Assembly: GCF_011578045.1 (NCBI RefSeq)
Contig: NZ_CP049801.1
Span: 2,418,001 to 2,482,000 of the forward strand
Direction: 5' to 3'
DNA: 64,000 nt
From: Acinetobacter shaoyimingii
Lineage (GTDB): Bacteria; Pseudomonadota; Gammaproteobacteria; Pseudomonadales; Moraxellaceae
In this document: positions 19,244-27,813 of the stretch, in pieces
Layout of the letters: each line of letters opens with the position of its first letter
Numbering within the stretch: position 1 is the stretch's first letter
Notes under the pieces: model-generated
What the model was told of the DNA's origin: nothing
Seen by the model: only the letters and a program-made list of their open reading frames with translations
The model's database searches: none
Translations under genes and position numbers: made by a program

Positions 19244-19998
19244 TGTCTGAACTCTCGCTCGCTTATATTTTTCAACATCAACAACTTTTGGTTGATGACC
19301 AATTTCAACTACCGAAAGTCGAAAAATTAGCGGGCGATTTAAGTTTCCAATCGGGTGATCAAGTGATTGCCCGGGATCTTTATATAGAAGAATCAATTCC
19401 TGAAGGGTATCAGCTTGTTCCGATTCGTCAGCTCATTAGCCAATGGACCAAATCTCAATTTGAACAAGCAAGTCGTGCTCTACAGCTTTTAGAATGGCGC
19501 AGAAATCATAAATTTTGTAGTCATTGTGGGACTGAAACTCAGGTACATCCAACAGAATATGCCATGGTGTGCCCTGCATGTCGCTATCACCAATACCCTC
19601 GTCTCCAGCCCTGTATTATTACTGTTATCACCCGTGGTGAGGATGAGATTTTATTGGCAAAAAATGCAAAAAATAAAGGCGATATGTACGGTTTAATTGC
19701 TGGCTTCGTTGAAGTCGGAGAAACCTTAGAACAAGCTGTACAAAGAGAAACACTTGAAGAAGTGGGTATTCACATCGACAACATTCAATATTTGTCGAGC
19801 CAGCCTTGGCCCTTTCCGAGTAATTTGATGATTGCATTTAAGGCTGAATATGTGTCAGGTGATATCGTGTTGCAAGAAGATGAAATTAGCGATGCGCAAT
19901 TTTTCAAATTTGATCAGCTTCCGCAAATTCCTTTTGCAGGAAGTATTGCACACGCCATGATTCAACATGTGATTCATGCCAGCAAAATGCCAACATAA
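19243..19998 (+). CDS. nudC: NADH pyrophosphatase / NAD-cap decapping hydrolase
   Basis: A Nudix hydrolase of 251 residues that splits NADH to NMNH and AMP and, in E. coli, removes NAD caps from RNA. A zinc site with two Cys pairs lies near the middle (CSHCG and CPACR). The Nudix box is complete (GFVEVGETLEQAVQRETLEE, then VGI), and the SQPWPFPSNLM motif after it is the NudC signature. Start and stop overlap the FimL-like gene, which probably shares its transcript. A convergent terminator lies just after. Confidence 0.95.
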   Translation: MSELSLAYIFQHQQLLVDDQFQLPKVEKLAGDLSFQSGDQVIARDLYIEESIPEGYQLVPIRQLISQWTKSQFEQASRALQLLEWRRNHKFCSHCGTETQVHPTEYAMVCPACRYHQYPRLQPCIITVITRGEDEILLAKNAKNKGDMYGLIAGFVEVGETLEQAVQRETLEEVGIHIDNIQYLSSQPWPFPSNLMIAFKAEYVSGDIVLQEDEISDAQFFKFDQLPQIPFAGSIAHAMIQHVIHASKMPT

Positions 19999-20030
19999 CA
20001 TCACATCTCACCAAAACCTGAAAGATCAAT

Positions 20031-20062
20031 AAATCAGTCTTATGAATTAAAAGACTGATTTA
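20031..20062. terminator. Bidirectional rho-independent terminator
   Basis: The perfect arms aaatcagtctt/aagactgattt surround a short AT loop between nudC and a convergent hydrolase gene, overlapping the last codons of the latter. Confidence 0.85.
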
Positions 20063-20960
20063 ATGCATCTAAAATCACACTACGGGTTTTGAAAAAGCGA
20101 CTAAATAAACTCGATACACTGCCCATAATGGTAATGTGCCCTGTCTTAGGAATAATCATGAGTTCACAATGATTTCCTGCAGACAATAACGCTGACTTCA
20201 AATCGATACTATTGTTCTTGCCGACAATTTTGTCGTTTTCAGCCAACAACAAATAATGACGAATATGATTGTGTTCAACAAAATAATACGGCATCACTTG
20301 GTTATATGGTGTATCAAGTTCAAAAGCGTGCTCAGCTAAAACATCACCTTTATAATCAAAATGATATGGTCCAGCAATGCCAACCATAGCCTTGATATTG
20401 TCTTTTATTTTTAAATCATACAGCTTTGGATGGTACAACAGTGACGCAATATTAAATGCACCCGCTGAATGCCCCATCAATGCGATCTGATCTGTAGAAA
20501 TCTGTAACTCTTGCTGATGATCATGCAAAAAATGTAAGGCCAAAACCAAATCATCAACATAGTGTGGAAATTTATGTTCAGGTGCCAAGTGATAATTTAC
20601 AATCGCAACATCATAACCATAACGTGTAAATGCCTCACCCACGAAACCATATTCTGATTTATCGCCTCGACTCCAAGCGCCACCATGAACAAATAAAATC
20701 AGGGGCTTATTCGCACTTTGATCAGAGATGTATAAATCCAAACGTTGCCGAGATTTTAAGCCATAAGCAATATTACTTTTGACCCGATAACCTTTTTTAG
20801 GCGTCAAGCTTTTGATTGCGATTTGCCCCAAGTTATAGGGTCTAAAATTATCTAATTGATGTTTTAAACCCTGAAACTTTGTACCAAATGTGCTTTGAAT
20901 TTTTGACACATGTCCTTTTAAATTTGTCGTATAGACAAACTTATTTTTAAGTTTCGACAT
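20040..20960 (-). CDS. Alpha/beta-hydrolase, HSL/BD-FAE-like esterase
   Basis: A 306-residue cytosolic esterase. The oxyanion-hole motif HGGAWSRG lies near residue 92 and the nucleophile elbow GHSAG about 75 residues later; the acid/base residues likely lie in the C-terminal third (ENDK and TGHITIMG). Such enzymes cleave short acyl esters or related small substrates; nothing in the context fixes the substrate. It starts one base after the stop of the BON lipoprotein gene, so the two are probably co-transcribed with yraN and the lpoA-like gene. Confidence 0.8.
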   Translation of the reverse strand: MSKLKNKFVYTTNLKGHVSKIQSTFGTKFQGLKHQLDNFRPYNLGQIAIKSLTPKKGYRVKSNIAYGLKSRQRLDLYISDQSANKPLILFVHGGAWSRGDKSEYGFVGEAFTRYGYDVAIVNYHLAPEHKFPHYVDDLVLALHFLHDHQQELQISTDQIALMGHSAGAFNIASLLYHPKLYDLKIKDNIKAMVGIAGPYHFDYKGDVLAEHAFELDTPYNQVMPYYFVEHNHIRHYLLLAENDKIVGKNNSIDLKSALLSAGNHCELMIIPKTGHITIMGSVSSLFSRFFKTRSVILDALNQSFNS

Positions 20961-20961
20961 G

Positions 20962-21645
20962 TTAATCAGCCGAATAAGGTTCTATTGCAACTGGCGTTTC
21001 CACTTGATTATTGACCAATGGTGTCACATAAGCACTTGGGACAGTCGTTGTGCCTTGTGGCTGTGTGCTTCCACTCTCAATGTTGTCAACCAACATCACG
21101 ATTTTAGTGATATTACCGACTTTGGAAAGTACGGATTCTAAATCCTTTTCTTCGGCATTATTTAAACGCCCCATTACATACAATACACCATCTTCTGTAT
21201 GTACATGAACTTTACTGTCTGACACAATTGGTGCACGCATAATAAGACTACGTGTATTGGTTGTTACTGCAGTGTCTTGCATGATCGTGTTATAGCCAAT
21301 TTGACTACCCACAGTGATGTAGTTATGAATAGTCTTCACATCACTCATTGCATTTACATTATCTTCAGCAAGCTGCTTTAAGTGTTCATCTGGCACTTGT
21401 CCAGTCAATAACACATTGCTATGAAAGCTATTGATGTTGACGCGTGACTTTTTAAAGCGTGCATCCAATTTATATAGATTGATTTTGGCTGTTCTTTCGA
21501 TAGAAGAATCAATAAAAACTTGACCTAATGAGCGTGAGCCACTGGAAACACCTATTGGTTCAGTGCCCGTACCCTTAGAAATAAAACTAGCACACCCTGA
21601 CAGACTCGCGACACACATCATCGTGATTACAATACGGCTCAACAC
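20962..21645 (-). CDS. dolP: BON-domain outer-membrane lipoprotein (DolP/YraP-like)
   Basis: A 227-residue lipoprotein. The signal peptide ends in the lipobox LSGC (Cys18). Two BON modules follow, around residues 55-120 and 130-190, with the typical G(R/Q)-(L/V)-spaced beta-alpha-beta pattern; the last 35 residues are Pro/Thr/Val-rich and probably disordered. In E. coli, DolP keeps the outer membrane intact and supports BamA; the same neighbours (yraN, lpoA, rsmI) support this identity here. E. coli has diaA between yraN and dolP; it is absent here. Confidence 0.88.
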   Translation of the reverse strand: MLSRIVITMMCVASLSGCASFISKGTGTEPIGVSSGSRSLGQVFIDSSIERTAKINLYKLDARFKKSRVNINSFHSNVLLTGQVPDEHLKQLAEDNVNAMSDVKTIHNYITVGSQIGYNTIMQDTAVTTNTRSLIMRAPIVSDSKVHVHTEDGVLYVMGRLNNAEEKDLESVLSKVGNITKIVMLVDNIESGSTQPQGTTTVPSAYVTPLVNNQVETPVAIEPYSAD

Positions 21646-21706
21646 TGAGTAAGTCTCCTCATGAAACCCATGTTCATAACATTATAAATTACTTAAATAT
21701 TTTCTT

Positions 21707-22132
21707 TTACAGATTAATCAAGTCCGCATTTAATGTAAATGCATTTTCGATCCACTGTTGATCATACGCTAAGTTTGAAATATCTTGATGTAAGTTTTTT
21801 GCAATTTCTTTATAAAAATCAAAACAAATAACATCAAAACGATAATAGTGATGGTGAAATTGTGGATGCTGTTCGATAAATTTTAATGCAGTCTTATATA
21901 TTTTGATTTGTTTAGATGCGGTGACCACCTCATATGCATGCCCCCATTGCGTTGCTGAACGGGCTTTAACCTCAACAAAGATCAGCTCTTGCTTTTCTTC
22001 GTGAACGGCAATGACATCAATCTCACCAAAACGTGAATGATAATTTTGCTGGATCATCGTATATCCAGCATCTTTAATCAGTTTCACTGCTTCAGCTTCT
22101 GCCCATTGACCCAGCTGTTTCGATCTAGCCAT
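21707..22132 (-). CDS. yraN: YraN-family protein (UPF0102), endonuclease-fold
   Basis: A small cytosolic protein with the Holliday-junction-resolvase/restriction-endonuclease-like core: GEIDVI followed about 17 residues later by FVEVKARS (the Asp/Glu-Lys metal site). Its cellular role is not settled. The chosen ATG gives 141 residues with the usual short N-terminus before QLGQWAE. A longer reading begins with GTG at 22201, overlapping the lpoA-like gene, and would add 23 unusual residues. Conserved next to lpoA and dolP. Confidence 0.85.
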   Translation of the reverse strand: MARSKQLGQWAEAEAVKLIKDAGYTMIQQNYHSRFGEIDVIAVHEEKQELIFVEVKARSATQWGHAYEVVTASKQIKIYKTALKFIEQHPQFHHHYYRFDVICFDFYKEIAKNLHQDISNLAYDQQWIENAFTLNADLINL

Positions 22133-22190
22133 AGTATTTAACTTCAATCTATTATTATTATTTTGTGATTCAATTACTTTCAAGGCCTCT

Positions 22191-23132
22191 TTATAAAGCA
22201 CTTAATCCTTTGCGTTTTTGCTCATAGCATTGTGGTACACGATAAATTTGATTGCCAATAATGGTAATCTGCCCTGTACGACCATTAAACTTGATGTCTT
22301 TAACTGCTGGATTTAACACAAACTGCTCTGCAATAAACCAAGCATCAGCACCAAAGGCATATAAGCGTTTATACGGCATTGTGGTTGGATTTTCCCGATG
22401 TACTTGAGCAACATCTTGCCATTTTTCCAGATAGAGTGCAGGAACATCACAGAACTTTAAACCTTTTGGCAACGGTTTTTGTTGTTCGACTGAAATGGCT
22501 TGTGCGTAAATATGTTTTGTCGGAAGTTTCTTAAATTGGTTTAACCACGTATTACTCCCCAAAAGTAATAACCCATCTTTCGATTTTAAATTTGGAACAG
22601 CATCTACCACTTGCACTTCTTCTGGAAACTTCTTAAATAGTGCATTCACAAATGTGAGTGACTCTGCTTCTGTACCTTTTTCACGAATAACATAAATACG
22701 GTTAACGCCATCTTTCTTCATCACATTCAGCAATGCTGATGTATCTTGATCCTTCGACAAACTGTATTGAAGTACATTAAAATTTTTCGATGCAACTTCA
22801 TTCAATGCCAATACAGGAATTTTAGGGTTTGTTTGAATCAGACTCTCAACTTCCTGACGTGCAAGCGGCCCAATAATCAAATTGGTTGATTTTGTCACAT
22901 TCTTTTTCAGCACATCACTGATATTTTTTTGATCAGTATTGACAAATTTTAACGGAATATTGGCCTTAGATGCCTCATGAGCCTTTACTATCCCGAGTTT
23001 TATACTCTCTGCGGCTCGCGCCATAGGGCCAGATTCAGGTAAAATAACCAAAACCTCTGCTTGTGCCTGGAAAACCACGCCCATTAAGGCACAGCAAAAC
23101 ATTCTTTTTTTATTATTCATTATATTCAACAT
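22191..23132 (-). CDS. LpoA/LppC-like penicillin-binding-protein activator, short form
   Basis: A 313-residue exported protein with the periplasmic binding-protein type-1 fold of the LppC family; in E. coli LpoA this domain activates PBP1a. The signal peptide ends at AQA. There is no lipobox, and the N-terminal TPR-like domain of E. coli LpoA is missing, so this short form is probably periplasmic rather than outer-membrane anchored. The ATG used here has AAGG upstream; a second ATG lies 12 bases inside. It is divergent from rsmI with the two start codons only 11 bases apart. Confidence 0.8.
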   Translation of the reverse strand: MLNIMNNKKRMFCCALMGVVFQAQAEVLVILPESGPMARAAESIKLGIVKAHEASKANIPLKFVNTDQKNISDVLKKNVTKSTNLIIGPLARQEVESLIQTNPKIPVLALNEVASKNFNVLQYSLSKDQDTSALLNVMKKDGVNRIYVIREKGTEAESLTFVNALFKKFPEEVQVVDAVPNLKSKDGLLLLGSNTWLNQFKKLPTKHIYAQAISVEQQKPLPKGLKFCDVPALYLEKWQDVAQVHRENPTTMPYKRLYAFGADAWFIAEQFVLNPAVKDIKFNGRTGQITIIGNQIYRVPQCYEQKRKGLSAL

Positions 23133-23143
23133 GGAGAAACCTT

Positions 23144-23983
23144 ATGAGTGCTCAGTTATTTGTTGTAGCGACCCCAATTGGGCACTTAGACGACATGACA
23201 TTTCGTGCGATTCATATTCTAAAGTCTGTCGCAATTATTGCTGCTGAAGACACACGTCAATCAGCGCTTTTATTGAAGCACTATAATATATCAACTCCAC
23301 TCACAGCGTGTCATGATCATAACGAAAGTAACAAAATTGATATAATTATCGAGCGCCTTAAACATGGTGATGATGTTGCACTTGTCAGTGATGCAGGAAC
23401 GCCACTGATCAGTGATCCAGGATTTAAACTGGTTCGTGCAGCACAAGAGCATGGTATTCGTGTTGTTCCTGTACCTGGTGCATGTGCTGCCATTGCTGCA
23501 CTCAGTGCAGTTGGATTGCCAAGTGATCATTTTAGTTTTGAAGGCTTCTTATCTTCTAAACAATCTCAGCGTTTACTTCAATTGGAAAAATTGAAAAACA
23601 ATACGCATACAATGATTATTTATGAGGCGCCACATCGTATTTTAGATTCAGTCAAAGATATGGCTCAAGTGTTTGGTGCAGATCGTGCAGTTGGTTTTGC
23701 ACGTGAAATTACCAAAACTTTTGAAACCATTAAAAAAATGACACTTGGCGAGTTGGTTGAATTTATTGAAAATGATCGTAACCAACAAAAAGGTGAGATT
23801 GTTTTAGTCATTGCAGGTGCAACTGAAGAAAAAGATATGGAATCAGAAGATTTGGATAAACTTTTGCTTCGTTTGCTTCAAGACTTATCGGTGAAGGCTG
23901 CATCACAATTAGCTGCAGATTTAACAGGTATCAAAAAGAAAGTGGCATACCAACGTGCCTTAGAGCTGACTGAAAAAGTCTAA
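23144..23983 (+). CDS. rsmI: 16S rRNA (cytidine-1402-2'-O)-methyltransferase
   Basis: It methylates the ribose 2'-OH of C1402 in 16S rRNA, a decoding-site base also modified by RsmH. The protein has 279 residues of the tetrapyrrole-methylase fold: FVVATPIGHLDD at the start, AEDTRQS near residue 40, VSDAGTPLISDPG near residue 85 and the VPGACA loop near 110. The ATG has GGAGAAA in front; an open reading upstream is not real because it runs through the divergent lpoA-like gene. The rsmI/lpoA divergent pair is conserved in gamma-proteobacteria. Confidence 0.96.
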   Translation: MSAQLFVVATPIGHLDDMTFRAIHILKSVAIIAAEDTRQSALLLKHYNISTPLTACHDHNESNKIDIIIERLKHGDDVALVSDAGTPLISDPGFKLVRAAQEHGIRVVPVPGACAAIAALSAVGLPSDHFSFEGFLSSKQSQRLLQLEKLKNNTHTMIIYEAPHRILDSVKDMAQVFGADRAVGFAREITKTFETIKKMTLGELVEFIENDRNQQKGEIVLVIAGATEEKDMESEDLDKLLLRLLQDLSVKAASQLAADLTGIKKKVAYQRALELTEKV

Positions 23984-24057
23984 GTCATTACAACATATCT
24001 TTTGCTGGCTTTAAGTTGAAGAAACTTAAAGTCATAGATATGAAGTGATGAGCACAC

Positions 24058-24113
24058 TTTAAATCGATAAGTTTAAATCGATAATCTTAAATGCATAATC
24101 TTAAATGGATAAC
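24058..24113. repeat. 14-bp tandem repeat, four copies
   Basis: Four adjacent 14-base units with the consensus (t/c)ttaaatcgataat lie between rsmI and the following terminator. The first two differ only at the last base; the others differ at one to three positions. Confidence 0.85.
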
Positions 24114-24120
24114 TTTAATC

Positions 24121-24151
24121 AAAAAAGCATCACTTCAAGTGATGCTTTTTT
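24121..24151. terminator. Bidirectional rho-independent terminator
   Basis: The arms aaaaaagcatcactt/aagtgatgctttttt surround a very short loop, between rsmI and the convergent small acidic gene. This is one of the strongest hairpins in the window. Confidence 0.92.
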
Positions 24152-24159
24152 ACGTTTAT

Positions 24160-24408
24160 TTAATCGTGTGCACTTTCATCTGGTGGAACTTCTTTGATTT
24201 TCCCACCATTGGCAAGGAATGCTGCCACTTCATCTTCTAAAGCTTGGCGTTGACGTAATTTTGCAGTTACCGTTAAAGTTTCAGCTTCAGCTACATCTGC
24301 ATCCGACACAGTAGCATCATTGACCGCAGCGCCTTTTTCGGCAGCTTTTGACTCATCTTCGTCAACAACGACATCTTCATTATCATCAAAATCGTTTGTA
24401 TCTGTCAT
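24160..24408 (-). CDS. Small acidic protein with a SutA-like C-terminus
   Basis: An 82-residue protein: about 45 strongly acidic, presumably disordered residues, then a short helical segment with the pattern ALEDEVAAFLANGGKIKEVPP. The last part closely resembles the conserved core of Pseudomonas SutA (helix, then GGKV/I-x-E-(I/V)), a small RNA-polymerase-binding factor that acts during slow growth. SutA is similar in size and also acidic at its N-terminus. The chosen ATG has GGGGAA at 8 bases; a reading eight codons longer is possible. The match is short, so the function is inferred. Confidence 0.6.
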   Translation of the reverse strand: MTDTNDFDDNEDVVVDEDESKAAEKGAAVNDATVSDADVAEAETLTVTAKLRQRQALEDEVAAFLANGGKIKEVPPDESAHD

Positions 24409-24587
24409 GTTTAAATTCCCCACCAACGACATTGCTTTTAACCAATCGAGATTTGGTTAGATTTAATGAGAAATGTAGCAAGCAATTTTGCATTCGACTA
24501 GAGTCTACAACTGCAAATCCGTATTTTTTTTAGCCAAATTCGTAAAAAAATATGACCACTTGTTTAAAAAAATAGCAACTTCCAAAA

Positions 24588-25853
24588 CTAAGGTGCGAAG
24601 CGAGTATCCTTCAGTACAGACAATCCATTGGCCTGTTGCATAAATGCATCTTTTAGAACAGCGTGCTGATCAACTTGCTTTAGACCAAAATTACGTGCAA
24701 AAACAATCGGACTGAATTCTGTCGTTTCCAACCAACCGATCGCAGACATGCCATGCATCATCGCTTCGTTTTGAATTTTACGGGTATGTTCATAACGTTT
24801 TAAAGTTTGCTCATGTGCCCATACACCGCGTTTGAAATCATGCAATAACACATCACATAAAATGGCAGCATCGAGACAACCTATATTCACCCCTTGTCCT
24901 GCAAGTGGATGAATGACATGAGCTGCATCACCAACCAAAGCCAAGCCATCTGTGACATAACGTTGCGCTGCACGGGCTTTGAGTGGGAATTTAGCTCGTG
25001 GCGTCGCTTCCAATACTTCACCCAGCATATGATGACTTTCACGTGTTAACAATTGTGTGAAAGCCTGATCATCCAATGCGGCATATTCATCTGCATAATC
25101 ATCTGGCAATGTCCAGACAATGGATTGCCAGTAACCTTGCTCTTCAGCCTTTAAACTCGCCATAGGCAAGTATGCAAGTGGTCCTGTTGGCAAAAAGATT
25201 TGACGAGCGACGTATTGATGCGGCTTTGCAGTTCTAATTGCACAAGTTAATCCTGCTTGCTTGTAATCAAGCACATCAAGATCGATATAAGCTTGCTCAC
25301 GTACAAAAGAATTTGCGCCATCCGCACCAATCAACAACTTGGTTTTAAGCGTTGTGCCATCTGCAAGCTTGACGATCCAACATTTCACTCCACGTTCCAC
25401 ACGTACCACTTTCACTTGCGTTCGGTAGTCTTGGATCGTCGTTAACATTTGCTGTTGGATGGCTAAATTCAAAATACTCGGTTCAACCATTGAACCTAAA
25501 CTTTGTTCCGCACTTGGATATTTTTCTGAAGAATGCCCAAAGTTAATTTCACCATAGCCATTTTTATTCCAGACTTGCATACCTGTATATGGCATTTGAC
25601 GAGCAATTTTATCCCATACTTTTACAGTTTTAAGTAAATGCATAGTCGCTTGGCTGAGTGCTAAAACACGTGGGTTAGCAACCTCAAGTACACGGTTCTC
25701 GTCCAGAACGGGCGCAGCATCGAGTACTGTAGATTGAACACCACCTTGAGCAAGAAGTAATGCCGTTAAACCACCGACTAAGCCACCACCAATAATGACT
25801 ACATCTAAAATTTTAGATGAATCCGATGCTGAATGAAGATCAGTTTGACTCAT
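24588..25853 (-). CDS. ubiI: FAD-dependent ubiquinone-pathway hydroxylase (UbiI/VisC type)
   Basis: A flavoprotein monooxygenase of the UbiH/UbiF/VisC family, 421 residues, hydroxylating the aromatic ring of ubiquinone precursors. FAD motifs are visible: GGGLVGG near residue 22, the middle GADGANS motif and the C-terminal GDAAHVIHPLAGQGVN. The segment YTGMQVWNKNGYGEI resembles E. coli UbiI more than UbiH, so C5-hydroxylation is the best guess, but UbiF cannot be excluded. Its start overlaps the ubiH stop by four bases (ATGA-type coupling). A 180-base gap separates it from the SutA-like gene. Confidence 0.82.
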   Translation of the reverse strand: MSQTDLHSASDSSKILDVVIIGGGLVGGLTALLLAQGGVQSTVLDAAPVLDENRVLEVANPRVLALSQATMHLLKTVKVWDKIARQMPYTGMQVWNKNGYGEINFGHSSEKYPSAEQSLGSMVEPSILNLAIQQQMLTTIQDYRTQVKVVRVERGVKCWIVKLADGTTLKTKLLIGADGANSFVREQAYIDLDVLDYKQAGLTCAIRTAKPHQYVARQIFLPTGPLAYLPMASLKAEEQGYWQSIVWTLPDDYADEYAALDDQAFTQLLTRESHHMLGEVLEATPRAKFPLKARAAQRYVTDGLALVGDAAHVIHPLAGQGVNIGCLDAAILCDVLLHDFKRGVWAHEQTLKRYEHTRKIQNEAMMHGMSAIGWLETTEFSPIVFARNFGLKQVDQHAVLKDAFMQQANGLSVLKDTRFAP

Positions 25854-27061
25854 GCTTTTAACCCCATCGCATAATTCGCAACCAAAGGTTTAATCCCTGG
25901 AATCACATCAAACGCCACAAGCCCAGTATTACGAAGAAGTTTTAAAACAGGATTTTGATTACTAAAACCACGTACCACACTGTCACAGAACTTGATTACA
26001 CGTTGCTGATCTTTTAAACGTGCTTGCTCATAGGCTTTGAGCATTTCAGGTTCTCCAATGTCTTCTGAGGTGGTTAAATGCTCCGTCATAAAGCGAACCA
26101 GTACATGTGCATCACGTAAACACAAGTTAAAACCTTGCCCTGCCACAGGATGAATCGTATGTGCTGCATTACCCATGAGGATCACACGACCCACCGCTTG
26201 TTTATGTGCAAGAACTTGCGAAAGTGGGAAGCTAAAACGCTTACCTGTTTTTAAAAATTTTCCAGCTCGGTCACCATAGGTGTGTTGTAGTGCATCTAGA
26301 AAATGCTGATCATTTTCCTCACCGAGCCATTCTCCTTCAGTGCCTTTTTTCACAGGCCAAACCACTGAACGACGGTATTCGCCCGGCAGTGGTAATAAGG
26401 CTAAAGGTCCTAGATGACTAAAACGTTCAAAACCCACATGCTGATGCGGTTTAGATGTTTGTACTGCGGTTACAATTGCCACTTGATCATAGTCATGAAC
26501 ATCAACACCCACACCCAATGCTTGACGACAGAATGAGTCACGACCATCGGCTGCAATCACCAATTTAGAACTGAATGGTTCAATGGCTTTTCCATCACGT
26601 TCAGCTTCAATGGTGCAAATTTCAGCATCTTGAGTCAGTGATGTGACTTTGAGACCGTCGATCAGTTCAATCAGCGCATTTTGACGAACTTGAGTAAGAA
26701 GTACTCTGCCTAACCATGCATTTTCTATCACTTGTCCGAAGCTTTCGACTTTTTCTTGTTCTGCCACTAAACGGGCTTTACCGAAGCTTCCTTGTTCAGT
26801 GATATGGACTTGTAAAATAGGTGTTGCATGTTCTTGAAGTAAAGACCACAAACCAAGCTCGTTATAAATTTGAACACTACGGCGTGATAATGCCGTATTT
26901 CGAGCATCGAAACTTGAATGATACGGTGCAAGATTCTCATCATCATAATTTGGGTATTTGATCGCCTCGAGCAGTTTCACTGCAATATTTTGTTTGGCTA
27001 ACATTAGGGCAAGACTCAGTCCTACCATACCACCACCAACAATGATGACCTCTTGTTGCAT
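25850..27061 (-). CDS. ubiH: 2-octaprenyl-6-methoxyphenol hydroxylase
   Basis: The second UbiH-family flavin hydroxylase, 403 residues, acting at C1 of the ubiquinone ring. The FAD motifs are GGGMVGLSLA at the N-terminus, AADGRDSFCR in the middle and GNAAHTIHPVAGQGFN near residue 290. The segment DARNTALSRRSVQIYNELGLW is closest to E. coli UbiH. It is translationally coupled to ubiI. In E. coli the order is ygfB-pepP-ubiH-ubiI in one operon; here about 2 kb with small genes separate ubiH from pepP, so ubiH must have its own promoter. Confidence 0.88.
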   Translation of the reverse strand: MQQEVIIVGGGMVGLSLALMLAKQNIAVKLLEAIKYPNYDDENLAPYHSSFDARNTALSRRSVQIYNELGLWSLLQEHATPILQVHITEQGSFGKARLVAEQEKVESFGQVIENAWLGRVLLTQVRQNALIELIDGLKVTSLTQDAEICTIEAERDGKAIEPFSSKLVIAADGRDSFCRQALGVGVDVHDYDQVAIVTAVQTSKPHQHVGFERFSHLGPLALLPLPGEYRRSVVWPVKKGTEGEWLGEENDQHFLDALQHTYGDRAGKFLKTGKRFSFPLSQVLAHKQAVGRVILMGNAAHTIHPVAGQGFNLCLRDAHVLVRFMTEHLTTSEDIGEPEMLKAYEQARLKDQQRVIKFCDSVVRGFSNQNPVLKLLRNTGLVAFDVIPGIKPLVANYAMGLKA

Positions 27062-27114
27062 GTTTCGATCCTTTTTTCCGCGTATCTTGTAAAGTTTAGA
27101 TACTTCTCATCTAT

Positions 27115-27159
27115 GATTTTATCTTACATCATCGCTTTTGATTTTTATATTGAATTAGG
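27115..27159. repeat. Diverged 45-bp repeat, copy 1
   Basis: It aligns with 27981-28024 at 38 of 44 positions plus one gap; shared blocks are gatttt, tcttacatcatc and attgaat-agg. The two copies flank the 57-residue gene in the same orientation. Confidence 0.55.
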
Positions 27160-27570
27160 TAAAGGTTCATCATTGATTAAGCTTTTGAAGCTTCTTCAAA
27201 TTATTCTTAGAATGATAATCACCGTATTGATTAAAAATGAATTTTGGAAGCAACGCCTTAAAACGAAGCAAAATTGAGTGTTCAGCAGATGATTTAAAAG
27301 CCCCTTATCCACTTAAGCAAAATATTCCTCATCCCAGCAATAAGAAACTTTCCATAATATTTTAGGTAGCAATGAATGATTATGTTTGATTGATGAAAAG
27401 ATCGAATTTCATCATCATGACTAATTCTAGTCAATTCCAAAAAGATTCTTTTTATACTTATTAATCTCAAAATCACCATATATTTCAGAGAATTTTCTAA
27501 TCAATAGCTGGTTAGGATACAGCTGGATACATCTTCACTGTATCTATTCACACTACAAGCGCCCATGCTG

Positions 27571-27598
27571 ATTTTGTCATTAATTCTAATGACAAAAT
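27571..27598. promoter_or_regulatory. Perfect 28-bp palindrome before a small gene
   Basis: Arms of 12 bases (attttgtcatta and taatgacaaaat) are exact complements around attc. The palindrome ends two bases before the putative ribosome site of the small gene at 27611. It could be an operator for a dimeric regulator or a leader hairpin. Confidence 0.65.
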
Positions 27599-27610
27599 AA
27601 GGTAAACATT

Positions 27611-27784
27611 ATGTCAAACTTTTCTAAATTTGCTGCCACTGAAAAAGCGCAGCAACAATCTGATGGCAATAAAAGTGCACCTACACAACCACAACAGACC
27701 AATCCTGATCAGCAAAAACAAGGAAATCAAGCGCCTCAAGCTGATAAGCCTCAAGAACACAAAGAAGTATCGACTCCTAAATAA
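27611..27784 (+). CDS. Small Gln/Pro-rich hydrophilic protein (57 aa)
   Basis: An open frame from ATG (AAGG nine bases upstream) to TAA encodes MSNFSKFAATEKAQQQS followed by a Gln-, Pro-, Asn- and Lys-rich tail ending in VSTPK. It has no hydrophobic segment and almost no aromatics after the N-terminus, so it is probably disordered. A perfect palindrome precedes it and a strong terminator follows 30 bases after the stop, which together support a real transcription unit. I do not recognise the family; function unknown. Confidence 0.6.
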   Translation: MSNFSKFAATEKAQQQSDGNKSAPTQPQQTNPDQQKQGNQAPQADKPQEHKEVSTPK

Positions 27785-27813
27785 TCATTTCTTTGCATTT
27801 CGCCAATCATTAC

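Larger units (their letters stand above)
27062..27610. other. 549-bp non-coding stretch with palindromes
   Basis: I see no credible gene here; the short open frames (74 and 61 codons) lack ribosome sites and have no protein-like composition. It holds the ubiH promoter region, a 45-bp segment repeated at 27981-28024, an inverted pair gatacag/ctgtatc (27516-27544) and a perfect palindrome next to the small gene at 27611. Confidence 0.6.

Noticed and set aside
27053..27277. A 74-codon frame divergent from ubiH
   Set aside because: No ribosome site, AT-driven composition, and it overlaps the ubiH start; kept as non-coding.
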